DNA of 64,000 nt, from contig NZ_WPNZ01000006.1 in NCBI RefSeq assembly GCF_009755605.1, positions 248,001-312,000 on the forward strand, in the 5' to 3' direction. A program made the position numbers and the translations under genes. This document shows, piece after piece, positions 38,587 to 48,900 of this stretch (the first letter of the stretch is position 1; each line of letters starts with the position of its first letter). The notes beneath the pieces are model-generated. The model was not told the DNA's origin. It saw nothing but the letters and a program-made list of their open reading frames with translations, and ran no database searches. The DNA comes from Streptomyces typhae (lineage in GTDB: Bacteria; Actinomycetota; Actinomycetes; Streptomycetales; Streptomycetaceae).

Positions 38587-41416
38587 AGGCCACCCCAGTG
38601 CCGCCCGCCGTCGGGCCGCCGGGCGCCGGGTCGCCGGAGCGGAAGCGCTGCAGACGGCGGCGGGCCTCGGTGGCCTCGTCGGTGCGGCCGAGGGCGGTGA
38701 GCAGCAGGGCGTGGGTGTCCACGCCCTGCGCCAGTTGGTCCGCGTGCTCGCCGGACGTCGGTGCGAGCCACCACAGCAGGCCGACGGCCTCCTCGATCGC
38801 CTCCAGGGCCCGGGGCAGCTCCCAGCGCTCGACGAGGTGCATCCAGGCGATGGTGCGAAGGAGCCCGGCGAGGTCGGAGCGTTCGCGGTCGCCGCCCGTC
38901 GCGGCGAAGCGGCGCCGCAGCTCCACGGCCTCGTGCCACGCCGCGCCCGCCCGGCCGCGGCTGCCCGCGCGGAAGGACTCCAGGGCGAGGCTCTGCAACG
39001 CGGCGGCGAGGGCGGGCTCGAACTGCCGCGGCTGCCGGGCCGCGAGGCGGCGCCGTACGGCCACGGCCTCCTGAAGGACCCTGCACACCTCCGCCGTGGC
39101 ACCGAGCGGTGCGAGACACGCGCCGAGGTTCACGAGGGCGGCGGCGAAGTCCTCGTCGAACGCGCCGGACCCCGTCTCGGCCAGGCCGCGCAGCACCGTC
39201 ACCGCCTCGGCGGCCGCCCGGTGCGCCTCGGTGTGCCGTGCCACCCGGGTCAGGCGGCGGCTCAGGTTGACGAGCGCGGTCGCGAGGGCGGGTTCGTGGG
39301 TGTGGGGCCGGTCACGGGCCAGGTCCCGCCGGATGTGCACGGCCTCCTGCGCGGCGGCACAGGCTTCCTCCCGGCGCCCGGCCTGCGCCAGACAGATCGC
39401 CAGGTTCGCCAGCGCGGCGGCCAGGGGGGCCAGTTGGGCGTCCTGCGCCACGACGAGTACGGCCCCGTGCGCGGAACCCGGCGCACCACCTCCCTGCGGC
39501 CCCGCCGCGCCGACGAGCCGGCGCCGGATCTGCACGGCCTCCTGGACGGTGTGCAAAGCCTCCTCCCAGCGGTCCGCGGTCGCCAGGTCGGCGGCGTGGT
39601 TGGACAGGGCGAGGGCCAGTTCGTCGCCGTGGCGCCCCGGCTGTTCGTCGACCAGCCGGCGCAGCAGCCGCACCGCTTGTCCGCTCGCCGCGAGCGCGTC
39701 CGCGAACTGGCCGTCCTTGGCCAGGTAGACACCCACGTCGCCGAGCACGGCGGCGAACGACGGCTCCGGCGCGTCGGTGCGCGCGGCGTGCATGCCGCGG
39801 CGGATGGCCATCGCCCGCTGCCCCGACTTCAGGGCCTGGTCGTGCAGACCCGCGTGGGACTGGCGCTGGGCGAGGGCGTTCAGGACGCGTGCCTGCTCCT
39901 CCGGGTCCTCGGTGCGCGCGAGCCTGCGGTCGGCGAGGCGGTGGGCGAGGGCGGCGGCACCGGAGTTGAGGTCGGTGTGGGCGCCTTCGGGCAGATGGGA
40001 CTCGATGGCCTCCAGGACGTCGGGGTCGAGGCCCTCGATGTCGCTGAGCGCGGCGAGCGTGGCACCGCCCGCGGCGACCCCGAGTCCGGGCCGCTCCCTG
40101 AGCAGCGGCTCGAGCTGCGCGGCGCGCACGTGGGGCCAGCGTGCCGCCGTCGCGACCAGCGTCGCGAGGACCCGGCGCAGACAGGGCAGCGGTTCGCCGT
40201 CGAGGAGCCGTCGGGGGGCGTCCAGGGCCCAGGGGTCCGGCGGGTGGGCGTCGATGCCGTGGCCGGTGACGCTCAGCGCGAGGAAGTCCTCGGCGAGCCG
40301 GTCGGGGTAGAGGGGTTCGAGAACGGTGCCGCCGGTGCCGCCGTCGGCGGGCGGATACGACAGGGCGTGGTCCTTGAGTATCTGGTCGGCGTGCTCGCCG
40401 GAGCCGACGGCGATCCGGTCCAGCACGCCGAGGGCCTCGCGATGGCTGAGCGCGCTCGTCATCGCGGCGGTGTAGACGGTCTGCCCGAAGGCGTCCGGGG
40501 TGATGCGGACGCGCGCGTTGCCGTGCAGCGACTCCCAGTGGGCGCGCTCACGGGCCAGCAGATAGGCGGAGACCGCCGCCGCGCCGTCGGGTGCCTGCTG
40601 CTGGCGCCGGTGGGCGTCGACGGCGGCGAGCGCGGCCATGTGGACGGCGAGGACCTGGTGGTACTCGGGGTCGCTCTCGAGGCCGTCCGGCGGGCCGACG
40701 GCGTCGACGTCGTGTACGTCCAGGGCGCGGGCGAAGCAGTCGCGTGCCGTGCGGAACAGCGTCTGCGGGACGACGTCGGCGTCGTCGGACAGGCCGGGAA
40801 GCGCCAGGTCGGCCACCGGGATGTCGAAGTCGCCGAGGCGGTGGACGAGGTGCTGCCACCAGGTGCCGCGGGGCCGGGCGACGAGGAGCACCCGGACGCG
40901 GCCGCCCTGGCGCACGGCGTCCAGGAGGAGTTCTATGAGGTCCGCCGTGGGCCAGCGTTCGGCGTAGTCCACGACCATCAGGACGGGTGCGTCGCCCTCC
41001 GTCCGGCCGGTGAACGGCACGGCGGGCGACAGGAGTCCCGCCGTCGCGTGCCGTGCCTGGAGCACGCGCCAGTTCTCCGTGTGGCTGCCGCGTGCGAACT
41101 GGGCGGCGATCCGCGACTTGCCCTGACCGCCGGGTCCGTGCACCAGGAGTGCGGAGACCCGGTCGGGGCTGTCGCGCCACGCGGCGAGCCGGGCCAGTTC
41201 GTCGTGGCGTCCGGTGAAGTCGACCAGCGCGTAGCGGGCGTCGAGCAGCCGGGCGGGCTGCTGCCGCACCCAGGTGGGCGACAGGGCGGGACTGGCAGGC
41301 GGGAAGGCGTCCACCGCGTACAGGGGGCGGTCCGCGCCCAGGTGGACGGAGCGGATCTCGTGTGCCTGGATCACGGACCCGTGGACCGTCCCGCCCTCGA
41401 TCCACTGGCGGTGCAT
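38552..41416 (-). CDS. STAND-type NTPase with TPR-like helical repeats
   Basis: A 954-residue protein of signal-transduction ATPase design. The N-terminal tag WIEGGTVHGSVIQAHEIRSVHLG (residues 5-27) resembles the short segment preceding many Streptomyces STAND ATPases. Walker A is GPGGQGKS at 94-101 and the Walker B-like strand VLMVVDYAE ends near Asp150, followed by sensor-like RVLLVARPRGTWW. Residues about 560-940 are helical TPR-like units repeating every 50-60 residues (QEAVxIRRxLA motifs). No effector enzyme domain is visible at either end. Such proteins act in signalling or phage defence; the role here is unknown. ATG 41416 was chosen on the conserved tag. Confidence 0.82.
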   Translation of the reverse strand: MHRQWIEGGTVHGSVIQAHEIRSVHLGADRPLYAVDAFPPASPALSPTWVRQQPARLLDARYALVDFTGRHDELARLAAWRDSPDRVSALLVHGPGGQGKSRIAAQFARGSHTENWRVLQARHATAGLLSPAVPFTGRTEGDAPVLMVVDYAERWPTADLIELLLDAVRQGGRVRVLLVARPRGTWWQHLVHRLGDFDIPVADLALPGLSDDADVVPQTLFRTARDCFARALDVHDVDAVGPPDGLESDPEYHQVLAVHMAALAAVDAHRRQQQAPDGAAAVSAYLLARERAHWESLHGNARVRITPDAFGQTVYTAAMTSALSHREALGVLDRIAVGSGEHADQILKDHALSYPPADGGTGGTVLEPLYPDRLAEDFLALSVTGHGIDAHPPDPWALDAPRRLLDGEPLPCLRRVLATLVATAARWPHVRAAQLEPLLRERPGLGVAAGGATLAALSDIEGLDPDVLEAIESHLPEGAHTDLNSGAAALAHRLADRRLARTEDPEEQARVLNALAQRQSHAGLHDQALKSGQRAMAIRRGMHAARTDAPEPSFAAVLGDVGVYLAKDGQFADALAASGQAVRLLRRLVDEQPGRHGDELALALSNHAADLATADRWEEALHTVQEAVQIRRRLVGAAGPQGGGAPGSAHGAVLVVAQDAQLAPLAAALANLAICLAQAGRREEACAAAQEAVHIRRDLARDRPHTHEPALATALVNLSRRLTRVARHTEAHRAAAEAVTVLRGLAETGSGAFDEDFAAALVNLGACLAPLGATAEVCRVLQEAVAVRRRLAARQPRQFEPALAAALQSLALESFRAGSRGRAGAAWHEAVELRRRFAATGGDRERSDLAGLLRTIAWMHLVERWELPRALEAIEEAVGLLWWLAPTSGEHADQLAQGVDTHALLLTALGRTDEATEARRRLQRFRSGDPAPGGPTAGGTGVAFMGVTGDPPPP

Positions 41417-41599
41417 CGTCACTTCGGCCCCTGTCGTCCAGCCCGGCCCCACCCGGCCCGCATTCCATCCGGTCCCGCGCCCCACCCCGGTCCCGCGTCG
41501 CACGCCCCCACGCGTCACGATGTCCCACTGTCCCACGGCGGGGGCGCCACCCCGTGTGTGAACGGCGTGTGGCAGCGTCCCCACAACCCTTCGGGACCG

Positions 41600-41629
41600 T
41601 TGACGGAGCCAAAAGTACGGTGCTCAACT
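41600..41629 (+). promoter_or_regulatory. Promoter of the sulfur-type operon
   Basis: TTGACG (41600-41605) is followed, 18 nt later, by TCAACT (41624-41629). A start of transcription near 41636 would make the leader peptide's ATG leaderless. Confidence 0.4.
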
Positions 41630-41635
41630 GTGCGC

Positions 41636-41716
41636 ATGTTCCCTTCGCTGCCGCTGGTCTCCCGCGGCCACATCGACCTGTGTCGTGTGTGGTCCGCCGC
41701 GTGTCCGGCTTCCTGA
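41636..41716 (+). CDS. Cysteine-containing leader peptide
   Basis: A 26-codon frame whose peptide contains LVSRGHIDLCRVWSAACPAS. This closely fits the actinobacterial putative leader peptide pattern (SRxHxDLxRVxSAxC), which precedes sulfur-assimilation genes and is thought to attenuate in response to cysteine supply. An in-frame GTG at 41630 could add two residues. It is followed 166 nt later by an SsuD-like monooxygenase gene and an ABC transporter, with a hairpin between, which is the expected attenuator layout. Confidence 0.75.
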   Translation: MFPSLPLVSRGHIDLCRVWSAACPAS

Positions 41717-41758
41717 CCGCGCAGCCCGCCGCCTTCCGCGGCCGCTCTTCCCTTCGCA

Positions 41759-41795
41759 CCGCCGGTAACTGACGCCTCGTCACGTCTGCCGGCGG
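41759..41795 (+). promoter_or_regulatory. Candidate attenuator hairpin
   Basis: CCGCCGG (41759-41765) pairs with CCGGCGG (41789-41795), about 45 nt after the leader peptide stop and 88 nt before the monooxygenase start. It could be the terminator or anti-terminator arm controlled by leader translation. Confidence 0.4.
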
Positions 41796-41882
41796 CACCG
41801 GGGCCCTCCGCACCGCCGCGGCCGCCCCCCTACCGCGCCACCTGCACCGCGCCACCACCACCGCGTACGAAAGGGCCCCGTC

Positions 41883-43034
41883 ATGCCCGTGGAGTTCCTC
41901 GGCATCGCCGCGACCAACGACGGCTCGGAGACCGCGCCGCGCTCCGGCGCCGCCTTCGACAAGGAGTACACGCTGCGGCTCGCCCGTGCCCACGAGGACC
42001 ACGGCTGGGACCGGGTCCTGTTCGCCTACGGCTCCGGGTCGCCGATCCCCGCGGCGGCGGCCGGATACCTCGCGGCCAAGGTCGAGAAGCTCCAGATCCT
42101 GCTCGCGCACCGCCCCAACGTGTCGTACCCGACCTACGCGGCCCGCACGTTCGCGACCCTGGACCAGGTCAGCGACGGCCGCCTCACCGTGCACTTCATC
42201 ACCGGCGGCAGCGACCACGAGCAGCGCCGCGAGGGCGACACGCTCACCAAGGACGAGCGCTACGCCCGCACCCGCGAGTACATCGAGATCGTCAAGAAGG
42301 TGTGGACGCGGCACGAGCCCTTCGACCACGAGGGCCCGCACTACCGTTTCCAGGACTTCGTCAGCGACGTCTTCCCCGTCCAGGAACCGCGTCCGGGCGT
42401 CTCGTTCGGCGGCTCCTCGCCCGCGGCGTACGCGGCGGGCGGCGCCGAGGCGGACGTGTACTGCCTGTGGGGCGAGCCGCTCGCCGAGACCGCCCAGCAG
42501 ATCGAGGAGGTCACGCGGGCGGCACGCGCCGCCGGGCGCGACGACGTGCCGCGCGTCCAGGTCGCCTTCCGGCCGATCATCGCGCCCACGGAGGAGCTGG
42601 CCTGGGAGAAGGCGCGGCGCACGGTCGGCGCGATCCGGGAGCGCCGTGCGGACGGAAAGCCGCTCACCAGGCGGCACTCCGGCGACACGCCGGAGAACAC
42701 CGGTTCGCGGCGGCTCATCGCCATCGCCGAGCAGGGCGAGCGCTTCGACCGCGCCCTGTGGACGCCGACCGCCGCCGCCACCGGGGGCGCGGGCAACTCC
42801 AACGCCCTCGTGGGCACCCCGGAGACGGTCGCGCAGGCGCTGCTCGACTACTACGACCTGGGCGTGGACATCCTGTCAGCGCGCGGCTACGACCTCCTCG
42901 ACGACGCCGTCGACTTCGGCCGGTACGTCATCCCGCTCGTACGCGAAGAGGTCGCCAAGCGGGACCGGGAGCGGGCCGCGCGCGGACCGCAGACGCTGGA
43001 GCGCACACTCAGCTCCCTGGCGGTGGCCGGATGA
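41883..43034 (+). CDS. SsuD-like FMN-dependent alkanesulfonate-type monooxygenase
   Basis: A 383-residue luciferase-like monooxygenase. Features shared with SsuD are [83 protein letters not shown] and VYCLWGEP. SsuD-type enzymes use FMNH2 and O2 to release sulfite from organosulfur compounds. ATG 41883 has GAAAGG 7 nt upstream. It is first in an operon with an amino-acid-type ABC transporter. The substrate is therefore perhaps a sulfur-containing amino-acid derivative or small sulfonate. No flavin reductase is encoded nearby. Confidence 0.88.
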   Translation: MPVEFLGIAATNDGSETAPRSGAAFDKEYTLRLARAHEDHGWDRVLFAYGSGSPIPAAAAGYLAAKVEKLQILLAHRPNVSYPTYAARTFATLDQVSDGRLTVHFITGGSDHEQRREGDTLTKDERYARTREYIEIVKKVWTRHEPFDHEGPHYRFQDFVSDVFPVQEPRPGVSFGGSSPAAYAAGGAEADVYCLWGEPLAETAQQIEEVTRAARAAGRDDVPRVQVAFRPIIAPTEELAWEKARRTVGAIRERRADGKPLTRRHSGDTPENTGSRRLIAIAEQGERFDRALWTPTAAATGGAGNSNALVGTPETVAQALLDYYDLGVDILSARGYDLLDDAVDFGRYVIPLVREEVAKRDRERAARGPQTLERTLSSLAVAG

Positions 43035-44062
43035 CGTCCGCTGCCCCCGCTTCTCCCGCCGGGACACCACCGGGGCCACCGACCGCCCCGCCCGGAGCCG
43101 CCCCGCCCGCGAAGGACGCCGCGCCCCGGAGCGGCACGGAGGACCTCACCGAGCCGAAGGTCGTCCCGGCCCGCCACTACGGCCGCTGGGCGGTCGGCGC
43201 CGCCGTCCTCGTCCTGGTCGCCCAGTTCACGCACGGCCTCGTCACCAACCCCGCCTGGGAGTGGGAGGTCTTCTTCCGCTATCTGCTCGCCGACAGCGTC
43301 CTGCGGGCGGTGTGGGTGACGCTCCAGCTGACGGCGTACGGCACGCTGATCGGCTTCGCGCTCGGCCTGGTCGTCGCCCTGATGCGGCTCTCGAAGAGCC
43401 CGCTGCTCGCCGGCGTGGCCTGGGCCTACGTCTGGGCGTTCCGCTCCATTCCGCTCATCGTGCAGCTCCTGTTCTGGTTCAACCTGGCCTATCTGTACGA
43501 GGAGCTGGGCGTCGGCATCCCCTTCGGTCCCGTCGTGTGGAGCTTCGGCACCATGCACCTGGTCGGGGCGATGTCGGCCGCCGTCATCGGTCTGGCGCTG
43601 CACCAGGCCGCGTACGCCGCCGAGATCCTGCGCGGCGGTTTCCTCGCCGTCGATCCGGGCCAGCTGGAGGCGGCCGCCGCGCTCGGCATCCCGCGGCTGC
43701 GGCAGCTGCGCCGGATCGTCCTGCCGCAGGCGATGCGCTCGATCCTGCCGAACGCCGCGAACGAGATCGTGTCGCTGTTCAAGGGCACGTCGATCGTGTC
43801 GGTGATGGCCATCGGCGAGCTCTTCTACCAGGTGCAGGTGATCTACGGCCGCAACGGCCGCGTGGTGCCGCTCCTCATGGTGGCGACCGTCTGGTACATC
43901 GTCCTGACCACGCTGCTCTCCATCGTCCAGTACTACGTGGAGCGGCACTTCGCGCGCGGCGCCGACCGCGCGCCCGCGCCCACCCCGGTGCAGCGCGCCC
44001 GCGCCTTCGTCCGCACCCTCACGTCCCGCCGCCCCCTCGCACCCCTTCCGGAGAAGCGATGA
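43031..44062 (+). CDS. Polar amino-acid-type ABC transporter permease
   Basis: A 343-residue permease of the HisM/GlnP type. About 55 disordered Pro/Ala-rich residues precede the first helix ([17 protein letters not shown]). The EAA loop [42 protein letters not shown] contacts the ATPase. The ATG overlaps the monooxygenase stop (ATGA). Only one permease gene is present, so a homodimer is likely. The context suggests import of an organosulfur compound. Confidence 0.92.
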   Translation: MTSAAPASPAGTPPGPPTAPPGAAPPAKDAAPRSGTEDLTEPKVVPARHYGRWAVGAAVLVLVAQFTHGLVTNPAWEWEVFFRYLLADSVLRAVWVTLQLTAYGTLIGFALGLVVALMRLSKSPLLAGVAWAYVWAFRSIPLIVQLLFWFNLAYLYEELGVGIPFGPVVWSFGTMHLVGAMSAAVIGLALHQAAYAAEILRGGFLAVDPGQLEAAAALGIPRLRQLRRIVLPQAMRSILPNAANEIVSLFKGTSIVSVMAIGELFYQVQVIYGRNGRVVPLLMVATVWYIVLTTLLSIVQYYVERHFARGADRAPAPTPVQRARAFVRTLTSRRPLAPLPEKR

Positions 44063-44829
44063 GCACCGCCCCCGTGATCGTCGACGTCCGCGGCATCCAC
44101 AAGAGCTTCGGCGCCCACCCGGTCCTGCGCGGCATCGACCTCCAGGTACGGGCCGGTGAGGTGACGGTGGTCATCGGCCCCTCCGGTTCCGGCAAGTCGA
44201 CGCTGCTGCGCGCCATCAACCACCTGGAGAAGCCGAACCGCGGCTCGGTGAGCATCGACGGCGAGCTGATCGGCTACCGCCGCCGCGGCGACAAGCTGTA
44301 CGAGCTGAAGGAGCGCGAGATCCTGCGCCGGCGCACCCGCATCGGCTTCGTCTTCCAGAACTTCCATCTCTTCCCGCACCTCACGGTCGTCGAGAACATC
44401 GTCGAGGCCCCGATATCGGCGCTGCGCAGGCCGAGCGGCGAGGCCCGGGAGCGCGCGCACGCGCTGCTCGCCCGGGTGGGGCTCTCCGACAAGGCCGACG
44501 CCTATCCGCGGCAGCTCTCCGGCGGGCAGCAGCAGCGCGTCGCCATCGCCCGCGCCCTCGCCCTCGACCCGCAGGTGCTGCTCTTCGACGAGCCGACGTC
44601 CGCCCTCGACCCGGAGCTGGTCGGTGAGGTCCTCGACGTCATCAAGGACGTCGCCCGCGCGGGCACCACGATGATCGTCGTCACCCATGAGATCGGGTTC
44701 GCCCGCGAGGTCGCCGACACCGTGGTCTTCATGGACGACGGCGTGGTCGTCGAGCAGGGACCACCGGGCGACGTCCTCGACCACCCGCGCCACGAGCGCA
44801 CCAAGGCCTTCCTGTCCAAGGTCCTGTGA
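44059..44829 (+). CDS. Polar amino-acid-type ABC transporter ATP-binding protein
   Basis: A 256-residue ABC ATPase of the GlnQ/HisP group. Walker A is GPSGSGKST, the Q-loop is in [18 protein letters not shown], the signature [15 protein letters not shown] and Walker [19 protein letters not shown], with switch His in [13 protein letters not shown] short charged insertion ([22 protein letters not shown]) is typical of this subgroup. It overlaps the permease stop by 4 nt. Confidence 0.95.
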   Translation: MSTAPVIVDVRGIHKSFGAHPVLRGIDLQVRAGEVTVVIGPSGSGKSTLLRAINHLEKPNRGSVSIDGELIGYRRRGDKLYELKEREILRRRTRIGFVFQNFHLFPHLTVVENIVEAPISALRRPSGEARERAHALLARVGLSDKADAYPRQLSGGQQQRVAIARALALDPQVLLFDEPTSALDPELVGEVLDVIKDVARAGTTMIVVTHEIGFAREVADTVVFMDDGVVVEQGPPGDVLDHPRHERTKAFLSKVL

Positions 44830-44858
44830 CCCCCGCCCCGGCCGCAAGGAGCAAGCAC

Positions 44859-45863
44859 GTGTCCCCTCGCACCCCGTCCACCGCCGTGAGCCGCCGCACC
44901 GCCCTGACGCTGGCCCTCACCTCCGCCCTCGCCCTCACCGCCACGGCCTGCGGCACCCCGGACGACGAAGTCGGAGCCCCGGCAGGGCGCGCCGAGCCCG
45001 GCGGCGCGAAGGGCACGAAGATCAACCTGGGCCCGGACCAGAGACGCGTCCGAGCCAGAAAGGTCGACGCCATCGCCCGGCTCGTCCCCGAGAGGATCCG
45101 GGCCCGGGGCACGCTCGCCGTGGTGGGCTCCGCGGAATCGGCGCCGCCGCTGACGTTCTACGCCACCGACGACAAGACCGTCATCGGGGTGGAGACGGAC
45201 ATCGCCCAGATCGTCGCCGACGTCCTCGGGCTGCGGGTCCGCCTGCACGTCGTGGACTGGGCGAACATCTTCGTCGGCCTGGACAGCGGCAAGTACGACG
45301 TGGGCTTCAGCAACATCACCGTGACCGAGGAACGCAAGGAGAAGTACGACTTCGCCACCTACCGGCTCGACACCATCTCCTTCGAGGCGAGGACCGGCCG
45401 CGGCTGGAAGGTCGAGGGGCCGAAGGACGTGGCGGGCCGCACGGTCGGCGTGTCCTCCGGCACCAACCAGGAGAAGCTGCTCGTGGACTGGAGCAAGCAG
45501 AACGTGAAGGCGGGCCGCGAGGCCACGGAGATCAAGTACTTCCAGAACACCAGCGACTACTACCTCGCGCTCGGCTCCGGCCGCCTCGACGCCTATCTGG
45601 GGCCGAACCCGGTCGCCGCCTATCACGCCACCACCACCGGCAAGACGGAGATCGTCGGCACGTTCTCCGGTGCGGGCGACCGGCTCCAGGGCAAGATCGC
45701 CGCCACGACGAAGAAGGACAACGGCTTCGTCGAGGCGCTCCACGAGGCACTGGAGCACCTCATCGAGGAGGGGAGCTACGGCCGCGTCCTGGAGCGCTGG
45801 GGGCTCACGGCCGAGGCGGTGCCGTCCTCACAGGTGAACCCGCGGGGCCTGCCCAAGACCTGA
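44859..45863 (+). CDS. Lipoprotein substrate-binding protein, family 3
   Basis: A 334-residue extracellular binding protein (SBP_bac_3). The lipoprotein signal LTLALTSALALTATAC gives a lipidated Cys near residue 28. The two-lobe fold includes TVIGVETDIAQIVADVLGLRVRLHVVDWANIFVGLDSGKYDVGFSNITVTEERKEKYDFATYR. GTG 44859 has AAGGAG 7 nt upstream and gives the best signal peptide; GTG 44826, overlapping the ATPase stop, is an alternative. It delivers the substrate to the permease encoded just upstream. Confidence 0.9.
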   Translation: MSPRTPSTAVSRRTALTLALTSALALTATACGTPDDEVGAPAGRAEPGGAKGTKINLGPDQRRVRARKVDAIARLVPERIRARGTLAVVGSAESAPPLTFYATDDKTVIGVETDIAQIVADVLGLRVRLHVVDWANIFVGLDSGKYDVGFSNITVTEERKEKYDFATYRLDTISFEARTGRGWKVEGPKDVAGRTVGVSSGTNQEKLLVDWSKQNVKAGREATEIKYFQNTSDYYLALGSGRLDAYLGPNPVAAYHATTTGKTEIVGTFSGAGDRLQGKIAATTKKDNGFVEALHEALEHLIEEGSYGRVLERWGLTAEAVPSSQVNPRGLPKT

Positions 45864-45890
45864 CCGGCCGCCGGAAGGCGCACGTCGCCT

Positions 45891-45978
45891 CCCGGAGCGC
45901 CGCCGCCCGGTCGGCAGCCTCCCGGAGCGCTGCCGCCCGGAGCGCTGCCGCCCGGAGCGCTGCCGCCCGGAGCGCTCA
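45891..45978. repeat. 15-bp tandem repeats between convergent genes
   Basis: CCCGGAGCGCTGCCG units lie at 45921, 45936, 45951 and (partial) 45966, with a variant copy at 45891. The array reaches the stop codon of the NACHT gene. The AGCGCT palindrome inside each unit could form hairpins. Confidence 0.8.
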
Positions 45979-48900
45979 GGAGCCGTCGACACTGCGGGCG
46001 ATCTTGCTGTAGAGCCGGGAGTGATGGGTCTTGACGTGATCGTGGATCTGGTCGACGAGCCCCATGGGGGCCTCGTCGAGCAGGCGTCCGAGGACGACCA
46101 GGGACTGCTCCGGACTGAGCTGGGGCAGATCCCGGTCGAGCAGGGCGATCAGAAGGGGCACGAGCCGCCGGACGACCCCCACCGACGGGGTGAGGACCCG
46201 GAAGGCCCCGCCGATCCGTGCGTACAGGTCCTGGATCTCCGTGACGGTCAGTTCGGAGCCGCCCTGCAACCACAGTCGCAGCAGGTCGTGGGCGGTCGAG
46301 GTGGCGGGCCGGGTCCCCTCGCCGCTGAACGTGGTCACCAGCGGCCCCAGTGCCTCGAACAGCGGCCGCAGCGCCTGGAGCGCCACCCCGTCGTTCGTCC
46401 CGGCGGACACGTCCATCTTGTGCCAGATCTCGTTCCAGTACGTGCGGTACCAGACGGTGTGCCCCTCCACCCGGGGGCCCCGGAAGAGCCAGTACGCGTC
46501 CACCGGCTCCGCCGGTCCGACCTCTTCCTGCGCGACGGCCACTTCGAGGTCCCGGTCGTCCCCCACCCTGACGCGCCGTACGCGCAGCGCGATCGCGAGG
46601 TCGGTCCACTGCGCCTCGTTCAGCGAGGACCGCCACAGCAGCACGTGCCGGTGCCAGGCGCCGCCCGCGTCACCCGTCGAGGGGAACAGCGCGCCGGCCG
46701 TCGTGCCGCCGGTCAGGAGGAGGGCGAGGACCACGAGGTTGGCGTTGTAGATCCCGTGCCGGGAAGCCACCCTGACGCGCCGCGGAAGATACGCCGCATA
46801 CGGCAGCTCGGCCCGCAGCTCCCGCTCCCCCATGGCCCGTACGACGAGCAGCGCCAGCGTCTCACGCTCCGACGGCGACAGCCGTTCGACGCGGGCTCGG
46901 GCGAAGCGGAGCATCTGCCGGGAGGCGAGCGGCGCGAAGGAGAGCAGGGCGAACATCATGTCGTCGTTGAGGGGCTCGCCGCCCATCGACAGGGCCGGGC
47001 GGTGGGCGAGGAGCCCGGACAGCAGGCGCACCGCGAGCCGGACCGCCAGATACTCGCCGAAGGTCGCGTGCAGGAACTCGTACGTGGACAGCGTCCTGCC
47101 GTCCCTGATCGACTGGGCGCGCTGCACGAAGAAGAAGCGCCCGAGGGCGACCTCGGCCTGCCCGAGGGGCGAGCGCAGCCCGAAGGCGCGGGCCGGGGCC
47201 CGGCCGAGCAGCGCCGACAGGTCCTCGTCCAGCTCGGCCGTCGACACCCACTGGCGCCGCCGGTTCAACATGGCGAAGGCCACGAGGGAGAGCCGTTCCA
47301 GTTCCTCCTCGACCCGCTGCTCCACCTCGTGCGCGGGGATCCGGGTGTCCTTGCCCACCTCCCGCCGGGCGAAGGAGCCGAGCAGCGCCTCGTACAGCTC
47401 GGCCTCGTCCAGGGGGCGCAGGTCCTCGCCGCGCAGGTCGTTCCCCGCCGCCTGGTAGAGCGCGAGCATGGTGAGCAGCAGGGGCTGCCCGGCCAGGGCG
47501 CGGTGCGGCGCGACGGCGTCCCAGGTGAGCGGCGGCAGGCCGAGGGCCCGGAAGTTCAGGGCGTTGGTGAGGTTCCAGCGCTCGATCCAGACCTGGATCT
47601 GCTCCTTGCGGAACGGTTCGAGGCGCAGCGCGACGGTGCCCTGCGGGTAGCGCACCCGGTCGGCGACCGCGGTACGGCTGGTGACCACGGCCAGGACCGG
47701 ACGCCCCTGCTCGGCCTCCCGCTCCTGGAAGCGGGCGACGCGTACGAGGAAGTCGTTCTGGTGCACCCCGGTGGTCTGGAGCAACTCGTCGAAGCCGTCG
47801 AGCAGGACGACGGGCACCGCCGCCCCCGCGGAGCGCACCAGATCGGTCCAGGTGGCCTGCTCCCCGGTGGCCTCGCGGACGGCCTGCTCGATCTGGTCCT
47901 GGATCTCGTCGTCGGCGCGGACGTCGCGCAGCGCCACCCGCACCGGCAGGAAGCCCGCCGACGGGAGCCTGGCCGCGAGGATGCGGATCAGGACGGACTT
48001 GCCCGCGCCCGGCTGGCCGAGCACGAGCAGCGGTGCCGCCGTCAGGCCCTCGGAGGTCAGCGCGCCCGTGAGGTACTCGGTGAGGTCCTGCCGCACCGGT
48101 GCGGGCGCCCACCACTCCTCGTCCGCCGGGCTGCGCTGCCCCTGCACCGCCCGGACCCGGAAGTCGGGGTCGAGATAGGCCTCGGCCAGGGCGGGCACCT
48201 GCATGCCCTCGGGGGTCTCCTGGGCGTCGAGGATGCGGTGCTCCAGGGCGGAGCGGTGCGCGCGGCAGAGGGCGCCCGCGACGTCCACCGGCGGGCTGTG
48301 CCCCGCCGCGCTCGCGGTCAGGAGCGACTCCAGGCCGGCGAGGGCCCTGCGCAGCTCGGCGCGGGTGGCCCGGTGCTCCATGCGGCCCGACCAGTAGCGG
48401 AACTCCGGCGCTTCGAGGACGAGGCGGGCGTACAGCGTCTCGTACTCGGCGAGGGCGAGGCGCGGCACCGTCGTGCACACGGTGGCCGTCGCCTCCTCGC
48501 GTGCCGTCTCGTCGAGGCGCTGCCACACGTCGAGGCCGTGCAGGAAGTCGTGCGTCCGAGTCGCCAGGTGCCGGTACCAGTCGTGGAGCCTGCCGACGTG
48601 GTCCTCGTAGGGGAGGTGCGGCGCGGGGTGCGGCGCGTCGACCTGCGCCAGGGTCTCCGTGAGGCCCGCGGCGGAGGGGGGCCGCCCGCCCGCCACGACG
48701 AGCTGCTCCCCGCGGGTGAGTTCCACCTCGTCCAGGGGGAAGGGCAGCTCCGCCCGCTCCAGGGAGTCGAAGAACGCGAGGACGACGATCACGGTGTGGG
48801 CCGCCTCCAGGACCCGGGTGCGCTCCACCCGTCCTTCGGTGCGGCGCAGCCGCTCGCCGAGGCCCCGTGCCGCATCGCGGCCGAGGCCGAGGACGCGGCC

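Noticed and set aside
38711..41716. A 1001-codon plus-strand frame opposite the STAND gene
   Set aside because: It is a shadow of the minus-strand gene. Only its last 26 codons, after 41630, look real, as the leader peptide.
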